Shown: positions 42,140 through 51,589, counted from the first letter of the stretch. The stretch is 64,000 bases of DNA from Clostridia bacterium (GCA_017935675.1 JAGBHE010000061.1:62001-126000); one strand, 5' to 3'. Numbers and translations: made by a program. The notes: a model not told the origin generated them from the sequence alone.

Positions 42140-45133
42140 GTGAAAAAGAAAGTATTATTAAAATTAGTTTCCGCATTGGCTGCGGCGGCGCAGATTTTAA
42201 GCTGCACCGCATTGGCGGCGGTGATAAAAGGCGGCGGTGACGGCACGGAATCGGGATTTTATTTATATGAGGACTTCAACGACCTGACAGACAGCAATAT
42301 CGGCAGCTGTTTTATGAAAAAGAGCAGCTCCGGCGCTGCTTTGGCAAGATATGAGGTTGAATCCGGCAATCAGGCTGTTAAAATCACAACAACGGCAGGA
42401 GGTAAAATGGGATACGTTACCCTCGGTAAGCTTGATTTTTCAAAAGGACCTCTTGTTTTGTCATATGATGTTATTTCACCGTCCGGAACTACAATAACCT
42501 ATGGTACTCTGAACTACGGCAGCGCCGGAATAGCTCTGGCGTATCTGCCGAGGTTTGATAATTCATATGTTATAAAGGGATATTCACAGAAAACTCCGTC
42601 TGACCCATACGCAGAGGTGGGGGCGCCTGATAACGCTTCATATCCGAACGGTCTTGCAAGTTCCAACTCGGCTTCAAAATACGCTGCGGGAAAATCATGT
42701 ACAGTTCAGGTATATCTTGATTATGACAGTGATTCGGAAATTCTTACCGTTAAAGAATTTATAAACGGTGAGCCCCTTGTAAACAGTGCCGGGGAACAGT
42801 ACGGCTATAAAATGAAAAGAGCTGACATGGCAGCGGCAATGGGAAGCAGCATGGTTCTGAGATTTAATATGGGAAGCGGGAAAACAGCTGTAATTGATAA
42901 CATAATGCTCCGAACCGAGGGTGAGCTGAGTCTTCCTAAAATAGCATGGGCAGGAGCTTCTACCGTTGGAGTATCATTTTTAGATTCTGTTGTGTACAAG
43001 AATGATGCCGGTGAAGAGGTTTCTCTTACGTATACTAAGTCGAGAAATAATCTTGCTGTAAGCGATTATGTTTTGAAAAAATACAGCCTTGCCGATGACC
43101 CCCTTCTTATGGACGGAACGGTTTCAAGCTCTAAAATCAGCTGGAGCGCGCCAACCGGAGTAACAATTTCAGGCATTGACTTTGCAGCAGCTAACAATGA
43201 TTTTTATGTTCTCAAATTGACCAATCCGGAAAGTGTAACAAATACTTTTGGCAGAAAGGCGATAAACGGAGATTATATGGTAATACAAAGGAGCGGACTT
43301 CATACACCTCAGCTCCGGGAAACTCTGATTTTTGATAAATCCGGGAATCAGGTATCGCTTGACAACGGAAAGCTTCCCACAGATATCGGAAAGCTTGAAT
43401 TCAGATTTGAGGAAGGAGCGTCAATATCTGCAGAGGACGTGACCTTTACAGGCGAAGGGATTAGCGCCGCTGCTGTTGCTGAGGGTAACGCCTATGTGAT
43501 TGATTTGTCGGGATATACCCTTAAGGAGGCTCACGCCTATACCGTAACTGCGGGAGATGCATCGCAGAGTTTGATGACAACCGGAACAAGCCCGTATGCC
43601 TTTGCGTATATTGACAGGATAGATACTGCGGACGCTGTCAGCAAGTATGATAATGGGGATCCTGCAGATATAACCCTTTCATATTCTGACGGAAAGCTGA
43701 AGTATGAGAACAAAAAAACAACGGGAACTGCAAATGTTACACTGGACCTCGGAATGCCCTTTGATTTTTCCAAAGGCGCAATGCTTGTTTCCTTTGATGC
43801 GGAAGCAAATCAGTCCCTCCCATGGCTGGGCTCAGGCTCACATCTGATTTTGCCCGAGGTTCTGGCAGGTTCAAAGTCGGTGGGAATGCTTCCTGCTCTT
43901 GAGCACGGCGGAATATACGGTATAACATTATCATCGGCAGGCGGATATGTCAGAAACACCGGAACCGCAGTTGGTGCGGCGGCAATGAAGCCTGGAACGA
44001 GTTATACCCTGCGTGCTTTGTTAAAATATTATCCCGAGAAGCAGGCAATCGGAGTAACCCAGTTTAAGGGTGATGAAATTCTTCTTGACCGTGACGGTGC
44101 GCCGCTTCCCGAATATTTTATCTCTGTTACGGAGGAGGATCTTCAGGGAAATATTAAATTCAGGCTTGCAGGCAGAAATTTTGCGGACGGCGGTATGCTG
44201 TTTGACAATATCTCCGTTACAACAATAGATAAAATAACTGCGTCAAGTCTTATAAAAACCGTGGGCGGAACGGCAACACCGGAAATAAAGAGCAGCGTTG
44301 TATTTGAGGACGGCACGGATGCGGAGCTTACGAAAGCGAAATATATAAGCACTGTTGATAAGAGCGGTATTATTGTAAACGCATATGAGCCTTCGGATGT
44401 ACTGCTTGCTTCACCAACACCGGTCAGCGATTTTAATTTTGATAAGGACACCTTTACCATATCCGGTCTTGACGACAGTAAGGTTTATACGATAGAGCTT
44501 GAGCCCGGCTCAGTAAAGAGCTTTACGGGCGAAAGCCTTGCCACCTGCTGCTTTAAGGCGGCAGCAAGCCCTGCGGGACTTATAAAAACATCGATTTATG
44601 ACATTAACGGCGAGACAATGACAGCTGATTCAAACGGTCTTTGGCCGGCAAATGCGGCGAAGATAAGCTTTATGTTCCCTGAGGGCTATGTAACAGGCGG
44701 CGTTTCAATCGGAGAGCTTCAGGCAACGGAAAAGGACGGAGAATACAGCTTTGATTTATCCGCACAGCCCCTCAGTGCCGGAACTGAATATCCGGTTACG
44801 GTAAACGGTTCTGTTTACGGTACCTTCACAACGGGAAGCGGAGCCTTTACGGTAGCGATTCCGGTAATAAATAATGATAATACAGCTTCGGTTACGGTAA
44901 GCAATACAGAAGCTTCGCCGAAAACAATGTATATTATAAGCGCTTCCTTTGACGCACAGGATAATCTTATAGACCTGACTTATAAGATAGAAACCGTTCA
45001 GCCGGGGACTACAGGTAATTACAGTATCGGAGTGCCGGATATCACCGGAGCTTCAAAGCTTAAGGTTTTCGTATGGAACAGCTTTAAAACGCTTGAGCCG
45101 TACTGTGCACCGGCTGAGAAAACACTAAATTGA
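42140..45133 (+). CDS. Large secreted modular protein with duplicated jelly-roll-like modules (locus 2 triad member)
   Basis: A 997-residue exported protein that starts with GTG (42140; AGGAGG eight bases upstream). Signal peptide (LLKLVSALAAAAQILSCTAL). Two similar jelly-roll (LamG/concanavalin-like) modules lie at about 35-260 and 490-705. Matching lines: KLDFSKGPLVLSYDVISPSG / PFDFSKGAMLVSFDAEANQS, and RFNMGSGKTAVIDNIMLRT / RLAGRNFADGGMLFDNISVT. Each is followed by Ig-like beta modules (VTISGIDFAAAN, FNFDKDTFTISGLDDSKVYT). The C-terminal 80 residues end LKVFVWNSFKTLEPY, the shared signature. No catalytic residues are recognised. It probably binds polysaccharide at the surface. It precedes SLH-A and SLH-B as its counterpart does in locus 1. 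Confidence 0.7.
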   Translation: MKKKVLLKLVSALAAAAQILSCTALAAVIKGGGDGTESGFYLYEDFNDLTDSNIGSCFMKKSSSGAALARYEVESGNQAVKITTTAGGKMGYVTLGKLDFSKGPLVLSYDVISPSGTTITYGTLNYGSAGIALAYLPRFDNSYVIKGYSQKTPSDPYAEVGAPDNASYPNGLASSNSASKYAAGKSCTVQVYLDYDSDSEILTVKEFINGEPLVNSAGEQYGYKMKRADMAAAMGSSMVLRFNMGSGKTAVIDNIMLRTEGELSLPKIAWAGASTVGVSFLDSVVYKNDAGEEVSLTYTKSRNNLAVSDYVLKKYSLADDPLLMDGTVSSSKISWSAPTGVTISGIDFAAANNDFYVLKLTNPESVTNTFGRKAINGDYMVIQRSGLHTPQLRETLIFDKSGNQVSLDNGKLPTDIGKLEFRFEEGASISAEDVTFTGEGISAAAVAEGNAYVIDLSGYTLKEAHAYTVTAGDASQSLMTTGTSPYAFAYIDRIDTADAVSKYDNGDPADITLSYSDGKLKYENKKTTGTANVTLDLGMPFDFSKGAMLVSFDAEANQSLPWLGSGSHLILPEVLAGSKSVGMLPALEHGGIYGITLSSAGGYVRNTGTAVGAAAMKPGTSYTLRALLKYYPEKQAIGVTQFKGDEILLDRDGAPLPEYFISVTEEDLQGNIKFRLAGRNFADGGMLFDNISVTTIDKITASSLIKTVGGTATPEIKSSVVFEDGTDAELTKAKYISTVDKSGIIVNAYEPSDVLLASPTPVSDFNFDKDTFTISGLDDSKVYTIELEPGSVKSFTGESLATCCFKAAASPAGLIKTSIYDINGETMTADSNGLWPANAAKISFMFPEGYVTGGVSIGELQATEKDGEYSFDLSAQPLSAGTEYPVTVNGSVYGTFTTGSGAFTVAIPVINNDNTASVTVSNTEASPKTMYIISASFDAQDNLIDLTYKIETVQPGTTGNYSIGVPDITGASKLKVFVWNSFKTLEPYCAPAEKTLN

Positions 45134-45173
45134 CCGTAATTAAAAATGCTTTTTGAAAGGTAAGGTTTAATAA

Positions 45174-46817
45174 ATGGCTAAGCTTAGAACACTGCTGATT
45201 ATTGCGGCGGCGCTGCTTTGGACTAATGGCTGCGTTTTTGCTGCCACCGCCGATCTCGGTGCTTTTGACGCCGATGACCGCGCTGTTGTTACGGGCACTG
45301 CGGACAGCGGAAACAAGTATGTTTCCGCTGCCGTATTCGCCTCCGGACTGGGGGCTGAGGACGCCGAAGCGATGGTGCCGGGTGCATTGATTTACGCAAA
45401 CCAGATTATGCCTGACGGAAACGGAGCTTTTTCCTTTCCCGTCAATATGAAGGATTGCCCGACAGGTGAATATGAAATCTCTGTTTATCAGGGCGGAGCG
45501 GAAATTATGAATCGTAAATTTCCGTATGCGGATAATGCTGACAGCAAGATCGCCATAGAGGGGCTCAATGCTGCGGCTGCCATAGGTGTTGATGCAGTTA
45601 AAAGCTATATTGCCGCAAACATGACAGCTCTTGAATTTTCAAGTGATTATGACGGAAAGGCAGACCTTTCTGCCGCAGCTGTTCTTATAAAAAACCGTGC
45701 GCCCTTTGATACGAATGACAAGTCAGCATGCTCCCTTGTTTATAAAAAAGCCATGCTTGCTGCTGCATTTGCAGGAAACATGATAACGGATTTTGAAGCG
45801 GCGGGAGCTGATATGCTTAAGGAAAGTCCCATTAAGGAAATATGGGCGTCCGCATGGCTTACGGAGTCTGCAAGGTCTGCTTTGCCCGGTAAGATATACG
45901 GTCTCGGCGGCTTTGAAACCTTTGAGGAGTTTGACGCGGCAGTCAAGGACGGGTTTATTCTATCGGTAACGCTTTATCCCACAGGCTCCGGGGACGTTGC
46001 CTCCGTGATTAGAGCGGTTTATCCCGGCTATCCCTCGGAATATCTTACCGCTCAGTGCTGCAGAAGCGTTGCGTACAGGGATTTTAAAACCTTTGCGGAC
46101 TTAGAAGCCGCTCTGAAAGCAGCCGCAGGCGGAAGCTCAGTGGGCTCAGGCGGCGGAGGCGGCGGCGGCTCATCCGCCGGATCATCAAAACCGCCGTTTA
46201 CTGCGGTTTCCGACGGAAAGGCATTATCCCCCGGAACGTCTTCCGGAGATACTTTGCCGGCGCCGAAAAGAGGCTTTAACGATATTGAAGCTGTTCCGTG
46301 GGCAGCTGCCGCAATTGAAGCGCTTTCGGAAAAGGGCATTGTCTCCGGCAGAGGCGATAACATGTTCTGCCCCCGGGAAAATGTAACAAGAGAAGAATTT
46401 GTCAAGCTCCTTGTTATGCTTTTCCGGCTTCCGGCAGATGATGTGCCGGAGCATAAATTTACGGACGCAGACAGCGGAGCCTGGTATTATCCGTATCTTA
46501 ATGCGGCATACCTTGCAGGAATAATAAGCGGAAAAACAGACGGCAGCTTCGGTGTGGGAGAGCCTGTTACAAGACAGGACGCTGCTGTAATGCTGAATAA
46601 CTGCATTTCAGCCTACAGCCTTCCGGACAGCAGCGCGGCAGAGTTTACCGACAATGAGAATATTTCGGAATATGCCCGCGAAGCCGTTAAAAAAATAAAG
46701 GCCGCTGGGATAATTTCCGGTTATGAGGACGGAAGCTTTTTGCCGCTTAATCCGATAACGCGCGCTGAGGCAGCAAAAATTCTTTTTGAAACAGATGAAA
46801 GGATAGAAGCGATATGA
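45174..46817 (+). CDS. SLH-A: surface protein with C-terminal triple SLH anchor (locus 2 copy)
   Basis: A 547-residue exported protein: signal peptide (LLIIAAALLWTNGCVFAATA), N-terminal beta module (about 25-120), a helical region (about 125-325), a glycine/serine-rich linker (GGSSVGSGGGGGGGSSAGSS), then three SLH repeats (about 365-545: VPWAAAAIEALSEKGIVSGR, AWYYPYLNAAYLAGIISGKT, ISEYAREAVKKIKAAGIISG). Same order of parts as the locus 1 protein at 15388-17148. Its stop overlaps the start of SLH-B by four bases (ATGA), so the two are translationally coupled and probably made in equal amounts. Confidence 0.82.
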   Translation: MAKLRTLLIIAAALLWTNGCVFAATADLGAFDADDRAVVTGTADSGNKYVSAAVFASGLGAEDAEAMVPGALIYANQIMPDGNGAFSFPVNMKDCPTGEYEISVYQGGAEIMNRKFPYADNADSKIAIEGLNAAAAIGVDAVKSYIAANMTALEFSSDYDGKADLSAAAVLIKNRAPFDTNDKSACSLVYKKAMLAAAFAGNMITDFEAAGADMLKESPIKEIWASAWLTESARSALPGKIYGLGGFETFEEFDAAVKDGFILSVTLYPTGSGDVASVIRAVYPGYPSEYLTAQCCRSVAYRDFKTFADLEAALKAAAGGSSVGSGGGGGGGSSAGSSKPPFTAVSDGKALSPGTSSGDTLPAPKRGFNDIEAVPWAAAAIEALSEKGIVSGRGDNMFCPRENVTREEFVKLLVMLFRLPADDVPEHKFTDADSGAWYYPYLNAAYLAGIISGKTDGSFGVGEPVTRQDAAVMLNNCISAYSLPDSSAAEFTDNENISEYAREAVKKIKAAGIISGYEDGSFLPLNPITRAEAAKILFETDERIEAI

Positions 46818-49405
46818 TACGAAAAAAACTTACAGCGCTGATTTTATCCGTTTGCCTGTCTGCGGTTTATGCAGTACCCTGCGTGAGCGGCGCGGAAAAA
46901 ACATCTGTGGCTTCGGCGGAGCTTGCCTACGGTCTTTTGAATCATCTTGGGATTATTACGTCGGATGCTTCATATGAGCTTATCAAAAACAATGCGGTTA
47001 CAAGAGGCGATTTTTCCCTTTATCTTGCCCGTATGCTCGGTATGAGCGTATCTGAGGAGGAGGCTTCTCAAAAGCTTGCGGATATAGGGGTTCTTCGTGG
47101 CTATGAGGACGGAAGTCTTCGTCCCGAAGCCCGGATAAAGACGGCGGAAATGGCTGTCGCGGCACTTCGCGCCATAGGCTTCAATACCTTTCCGGCGGCG
47201 GAAAGCGCAGATTATACCGCTCTTGCAAGACAGGAAGGAATTTTAAAGGGAGTAAATTTAAGTGAAACAGCTTCCATGTCTGACTGCATTGTTTTGCTTT
47301 ATAACACGCTTCATGCGAATACGGTGACATACATGCGCTCCGGTACAGCCTTTGAAAAAAGGGAAGAAAAGCCGTTGCTCGAAAAGGTGTTTGGTCTTAA
47401 ATATTTTCTCGGACGGGTTACGGCAAATGTGTATACCGGCTTTGACGGAGAAAAAACACTTAAGCCTGAGGATATCAGAATAGACGGAGTTTTGTATAAC
47501 ACGGCTATTGAAGACGCATATATATGGCTTGGCTATGAAATAGCTGCATACTGCTCTGAGGACGACACGGTTGTTTACATAGCTCCCGACTCGGACAATG
47601 ACGAGGTTACGATAGAATCCGGTGAGCTTGACGGCTTTGAAACAGGGGTACTCAGCTATACGCCCTCCGGCAGCAGGTCGAAAACCCTTAAGCTGACCCC
47701 GGACGTTGCCGTTATAAAAAATTCCGTTCTTGTTGAAACAGATTATGAAGGCGCTTTTGATTTTGATTTCGGAACCGTAACATGTCTCGGTTCGGACGGT
47801 AAATACAGTGTAATTATTATAGAGTCCTATGAAAATTATACGGTTTCAAGTATTGACATAAGCAAAAAAATATTGTATACTGAAACAAAGAAAAGTAACG
47901 GAAGCTTTGCTGCAATTAATCTTGATGATGCGGATTACGTGGATATAAGAATGCTCCCCTACGGAAAGCCCGTAAATGAAAACACCATTTTGCCCAAGGA
48001 TCTCTTAAGCCTTGCCATTTCCGCGGACCGGAGCGTTATAAGGGGATATCTGTGCACTGAAACCGTCAGCGGACGAATAGAAGCGGTTTCCGAGGACGGA
48101 AAAGCTTATATAACGATAGACGGTACGGAGTATGAGGCTGACCCGGCGTTTTATGCGGACAAGAAGCCGGCGCCCGGCGACAGCGGCAGCTTTGTTCTTG
48201 ACGCTGCCGGACGGATAGCGGCATATTCCCGATCGGAATCCGGAATGACTGCCGGCTATGTTTATTTTCTGAGTGAGGATGAAAATGACAACATAATACG
48301 CGTCAAGATTTTCAACACAAGCCGTCAGCATATTTTTGCCGAGCTTGCAGACCGCGTCAGGCTGGACGGCGTTACACGGACTGCACAGGAGGTAAAGCGC
48401 GCCCTTTGCACCGGAGCAGGCGCTGCCCTTAAAAGGCAGCTTGTGATGTACAGTCTCGATAAGAACGGAAAAATAACCGGTATTGATCTTGCGGCGGAAA
48501 CCAAGGACAGCCGCGAAAAGGAAAATACTCTTTACAGACAGCTTTCCGCAGGCTCATACACCTGGTATTATCAGGTGAAGTCATTTAACAGAAAATGTAT
48601 TTTATCGAATAATACATATTATATGCGCGTACCTCCCGAAAACGACCCAAACCCTGACGATTCGCTTTTCGGATGTCAGCCCTTCAGCGCCGTAACCTGG
48701 TATAATACCAACGGCTCAAGAAGTATTCTCGGGCTGTACAAAACAAATGACGATACGCCGTATACCGATATTCTTCTTGTCAGCAATACGGAGGGTACAA
48801 CCCTGACAAATCAAACCGAGCTGACGATGGTTTCCTCGGTAAACGCCGCAATCGGACCTGATGACACTGCTGTAACGGCAATACACGGCTACAGGCGTGG
48901 AAATGAGGTTACGGCATATGTTGAGGACAGCGTTTACAGAAACGATGTTGAAACGGGGGATATCATTCGCTTTGCAACCGATGTGCGCGGTTATGTGGGT
49001 GATTATGAAATTGTTTATGACCGGAGCGAGGATAAGGTGATGTGGAAGCAGGGAAGCACTGCGGACGAATATACAAATAATACATCAGCGGTAGCCTCCG
49101 GACTGAGGTATGTGTTCGGATATGTGAATGATTTATATATCGCGCCGTACACAACCGGTCTTAACAGCGTGATTCAGGTAGGGAAAAACCCCGGAGAAAC
49201 CGATGATATTTATCAGATAGACACAAGCTCCGCGGCAACAACAAGGTTTATTGTGTATGATGAAAGCCGTAAAAAGGATAAGGTTTATATGGGCCATTTT
49301 GACGAGATAACGCCGTGGAGCAGCTGTCATGATATTTCCTCGGTGTCAAGGGTATTTGTGCATTCCCGTTCGGGCTGGATAATTGCGGTTATGATATATA
49401 AATAA
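46814..49405 (+). CDS. SLH-B: surface protein with N-terminal SLH-like repeats (locus 2 copy)
   Basis: An 863-residue exported protein: signal peptide (LTALILSVCLSAVYAVPCVS), weak SLH-like repeats over about 35-170 (NAVTRGDFSLYLARMLGMSV, IGVLRGYEDGSLRPEARIKT, ARQEGILKGVNLSETAS), then about 690 residues of unrecognised beta-rich sequence homologous to the locus 1 protein at 12726-15374. Shared lines are listed under that entry; the homology runs to the last residues. AAAGGA lies before ATG 46814. As the only long proteins besides the importers that both loci share, SLH-A and SLH-B are likely general surface machinery rather than substrate-specific enzymes. Confidence 0.75.
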   Translation: MIRKKLTALILSVCLSAVYAVPCVSGAEKTSVASAELAYGLLNHLGIITSDASYELIKNNAVTRGDFSLYLARMLGMSVSEEEASQKLADIGVLRGYEDGSLRPEARIKTAEMAVAALRAIGFNTFPAAESADYTALARQEGILKGVNLSETASMSDCIVLLYNTLHANTVTYMRSGTAFEKREEKPLLEKVFGLKYFLGRVTANVYTGFDGEKTLKPEDIRIDGVLYNTAIEDAYIWLGYEIAAYCSEDDTVVYIAPDSDNDEVTIESGELDGFETGVLSYTPSGSRSKTLKLTPDVAVIKNSVLVETDYEGAFDFDFGTVTCLGSDGKYSVIIIESYENYTVSSIDISKKILYTETKKSNGSFAAINLDDADYVDIRMLPYGKPVNENTILPKDLLSLAISADRSVIRGYLCTETVSGRIEAVSEDGKAYITIDGTEYEADPAFYADKKPAPGDSGSFVLDAAGRIAAYSRSESGMTAGYVYFLSEDENDNIIRVKIFNTSRQHIFAELADRVRLDGVTRTAQEVKRALCTGAGAALKRQLVMYSLDKNGKITGIDLAAETKDSREKENTLYRQLSAGSYTWYYQVKSFNRKCILSNNTYYMRVPPENDPNPDDSLFGCQPFSAVTWYNTNGSRSILGLYKTNDDTPYTDILLVSNTEGTTLTNQTELTMVSSVNAAIGPDDTAVTAIHGYRRGNEVTAYVEDSVYRNDVETGDIIRFATDVRGYVGDYEIVYDRSEDKVMWKQGSTADEYTNNTSAVASGLRYVFGYVNDLYIAPYTTGLNSVIQVGKNPGETDDIYQIDTSSAATTRFIVYDESRKKDKVYMGHFDEITPWSSCHDISSVSRVFVHSRSGWIIAVMIYK

Positions 49406-49455
49406 GCAACATAGGGGCGGCGCCTCATATTGAATTGGGATTTGGAGGGATAGTT

Positions 49456-51558
49456 TTGAGAAAAGGCAAAAAGGACTACGGACGGTTCAGCCATATAGTT
49501 TTGTTTTTTATATTGTTCTGTGCCGTTTTTCTCCTTATTATCCCTCTTTACAAAATATCCTACAGTGCGGCAAAGGACAGAATATACAGTCAGATATCCT
49601 CTGAAGCGCAGCGCGTTACAGAGGCGATAGATTCGGAAATGGTCATGTACCATACGATAAAAATGGAAATGATGTCCGACGCAAGATATATAAAAATGAA
49701 AAATCTGAAGCAGTTTGAAAGCTCTGCACAGTATATATATCTGAAGGATTTTGCCGATTTTTTTATCGGGCGCGCTGCTATGATGAATTTGAATGATAAC
49801 ACGTTTATCTTTTTCAGGAACAATGATACCGTTATATCCAAGGACAGGATTTTTGATAGCTTTTCCGCTCATGCGGACAGCTATCTGAAAATTGACGGCA
49901 TGGGATACGAGGATTTCAGAAACAGTATTTTCCGTGCCGGAACGGGGGTTTCGGTCAGATATGTAAATGATGTAAGGCTTGACGGTGAGCTTTCACCGTC
50001 AATTGTTGTTTTTCATCCTGTAAACTTTAATGTGGGTCAGCCGCCTGAGGCTGTTATGATTGGAATTTACAGTACTGACGCCCTGTTTGAACAGATAGGC
50101 GGCGGTTATCGTGAGGTTTTTGATTACGTTGCAATAAATGACGCTGTGGTATACTCCGGAGGCAGTAAGCCGGATTTATCGGAGGCCGTTGTAACCATGT
50201 GTTCAAACGCAGAGCTCAGGCTTACGCTTGTTATTTCGGAATCATATCTCGGCAGCTATATGCGGGGCTTTACACGGTTTGCCGTTATTTATGTTGCGGC
50301 TCTTTTCCTTATAGTTTTATGCTTGGAATTTTTTGTGAGCTGGTATACCGGCAGGTCGATGCGGAACATGGTGCGCCTTGTGGCAAGTGTTTCCGATGAA
50401 GAAATTCACAGTGAAGAGGATGTAATGGCGTCTCTCGGCAGGCTTAACGAAAACCAGAAAAATTATGAAAAAACCTTGCTTATGATGCTGTTTTTAAAGC
50501 CTCTTGACGAGGATGAATGCAAGCTGGTGCGCAGTAAGCAGCCGGATTTCCCCGAGCCCTTCCTTTTCGCCGTGTTTTACGGTGATAAGCTCAGTGTCGG
50601 TATATTGGAGCTGCTTATGGACAGATTCGGAATAGACAGAAGGTTTGCAATTTCGCCGGAAAAGGGCGAGGTTGTTGTGTTTTTTGAATATTCCGATACC
50701 GTTGATATACCACGGCTGCGCCGCTCTCTTGACGAGCTGTGCTTTGAGGCAAGAAAAAAGGGTGTTAATCTTACTGTACTGATAAGTATTCCCTGCAGCA
50801 GGCTTGGGGATTTTTATCAGATGTATACCCATATTCAAAGCTATTACCGTTTCATAGATTATGAAGGTGTGTTTGAGATGAAGGCTCCGTCTGAGGATAG
50901 CACGTCGGATGAAACGGCTGATTTGACGGGTATAAGGCTTCGGGAGGCCGTGATGTGCGGCGAAGCCTTTGAAGCGAAAAAGCTTGTTTATGAGCAATGG
51001 TACAGTCTGATGATCGGGAACTCCATAAGTGATGCCGATATAGAAAAAATGTTTTACAGTCAGATAGGCATTCTTGCCGAGGTGGCGATTAAGGTTCATT
51101 ATAACGGTGAGCTTGTCCGGTACAGCAGAAAAAAGAAAATTAACGAGCTTGCATTTTCTGTTGCGGATAACATTGATTCAATCTGTGAGCTGATAGACAG
51201 CAGCAGACAGCATAATTCGGAATATGACAAGGTTCTTCTGTATATCAAGGATAATTTCGCCAAGATAGACTTCGGTATACCCGATGTGGAGGCTCAGTTC
51301 GGAGTCACGGGTAAAACCATAAATAAAATTGTAAAAAACAGCACCGGCAGAACCTTTACGGAATATGTTGAGGAGCATAGGCTTATGCTTGCAAAACAGC
51401 TGCTGGAGGAGTCCGGTGAGGAAATAAGAGTTATTTCCGAACGCTGCGGATTTTTTAATTACGATACCTTTTACAGATTCTTCAAAAAACATACAGGTAC
51501 ATCTCCCGCTAAATGGAGAAGAACAAAAATGATAGAAAACAGCTTCGGCACGGAATAA
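49456..51558 (+). CDS. Membrane-bound AraC-family transcriptional regulator (locus 2, TTG start)
   Basis: A 700-residue one-piece sensor-regulator. Two membrane helices (about 13-35, IVLFFILFCAVFLLIIPLYK, and about 275-298, FAVIYVAALFLIVLCLEFFV) frame an extracellular sensor. The C-terminal AraC domain (about 590-690) has two HTHs: FGIPDVEAQFGVTGKTINKI and IRVISERCGFFNYDTFYRFF, ending THTGTSPAKWRR-like residues (KKHTGTSPAKWRR). Start: the frame extends to TTG 49435, but GGAGGG sits about seven bases before the TTG at 49456, which I prefer. It is the last gene of locus 2, while the locus 1 regulator is the first of its locus. A REP hairpin 3 bases after the stop, followed by a T-rich run, could act as terminator. 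Confidence 0.85.
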   Translation: MRKGKKDYGRFSHIVLFFILFCAVFLLIIPLYKISYSAAKDRIYSQISSEAQRVTEAIDSEMVMYHTIKMEMMSDARYIKMKNLKQFESSAQYIYLKDFADFFIGRAAMMNLNDNTFIFFRNNDTVISKDRIFDSFSAHADSYLKIDGMGYEDFRNSIFRAGTGVSVRYVNDVRLDGELSPSIVVFHPVNFNVGQPPEAVMIGIYSTDALFEQIGGGYREVFDYVAINDAVVYSGGSKPDLSEAVVTMCSNAELRLTLVISESYLGSYMRGFTRFAVIYVAALFLIVLCLEFFVSWYTGRSMRNMVRLVASVSDEEIHSEEDVMASLGRLNENQKNYEKTLLMMLFLKPLDEDECKLVRSKQPDFPEPFLFAVFYGDKLSVGILELLMDRFGIDRRFAISPEKGEVVVFFEYSDTVDIPRLRRSLDELCFEARKKGVNLTVLISIPCSRLGDFYQMYTHIQSYYRFIDYEGVFEMKAPSEDSTSDETADLTGIRLREAVMCGEAFEAKKLVYEQWYSLMIGNSISDADIEKMFYSQIGILAEVAIKVHYNGELVRYSRKKKINELAFSVADNIDSICELIDSSRQHNSEYDKVLLYIKDNFAKIDFGIPDVEAQFGVTGKTINKIVKNSTGRTFTEYVEEHRLMLAKQLLEESGEEIRVISERCGFFNYDTFYRFFKKHTGTSPAKWRRTKMIENSFGTE

Positions 51559-51560
51559 CA

Positions 51561-51589
51561 GAACACAAGGGGACGGTTCTCTTGTGTTC
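51561..51589 (-). repeat. REP-like hairpin at the end of locus 2
   Basis: GAACACAAG (51561-51569) pairs with CTTGTGTTC (51581-51589) around GGGACGGTTCT. It is the exact reverse complement of the 27-base hairpin after the RAYT gene, plus one base pair. TTTAATTTT follows, so it may double as a terminator for the regulator gene. Confidence 0.85.

Noticed and set aside
49327-49872. Minus-strand 181-residue frame across the SLH-B and AraC junction
   Set aside because: It is a shadow of two well-supported plus-strand genes and spans their intergenic gap without a ribosome site.
1411-51589. REP-like copies as a dispersed CRISPR array or spacers
   Set aside because: Copies are kilobases apart, in both orientations, with no regular spacing and no cas genes.
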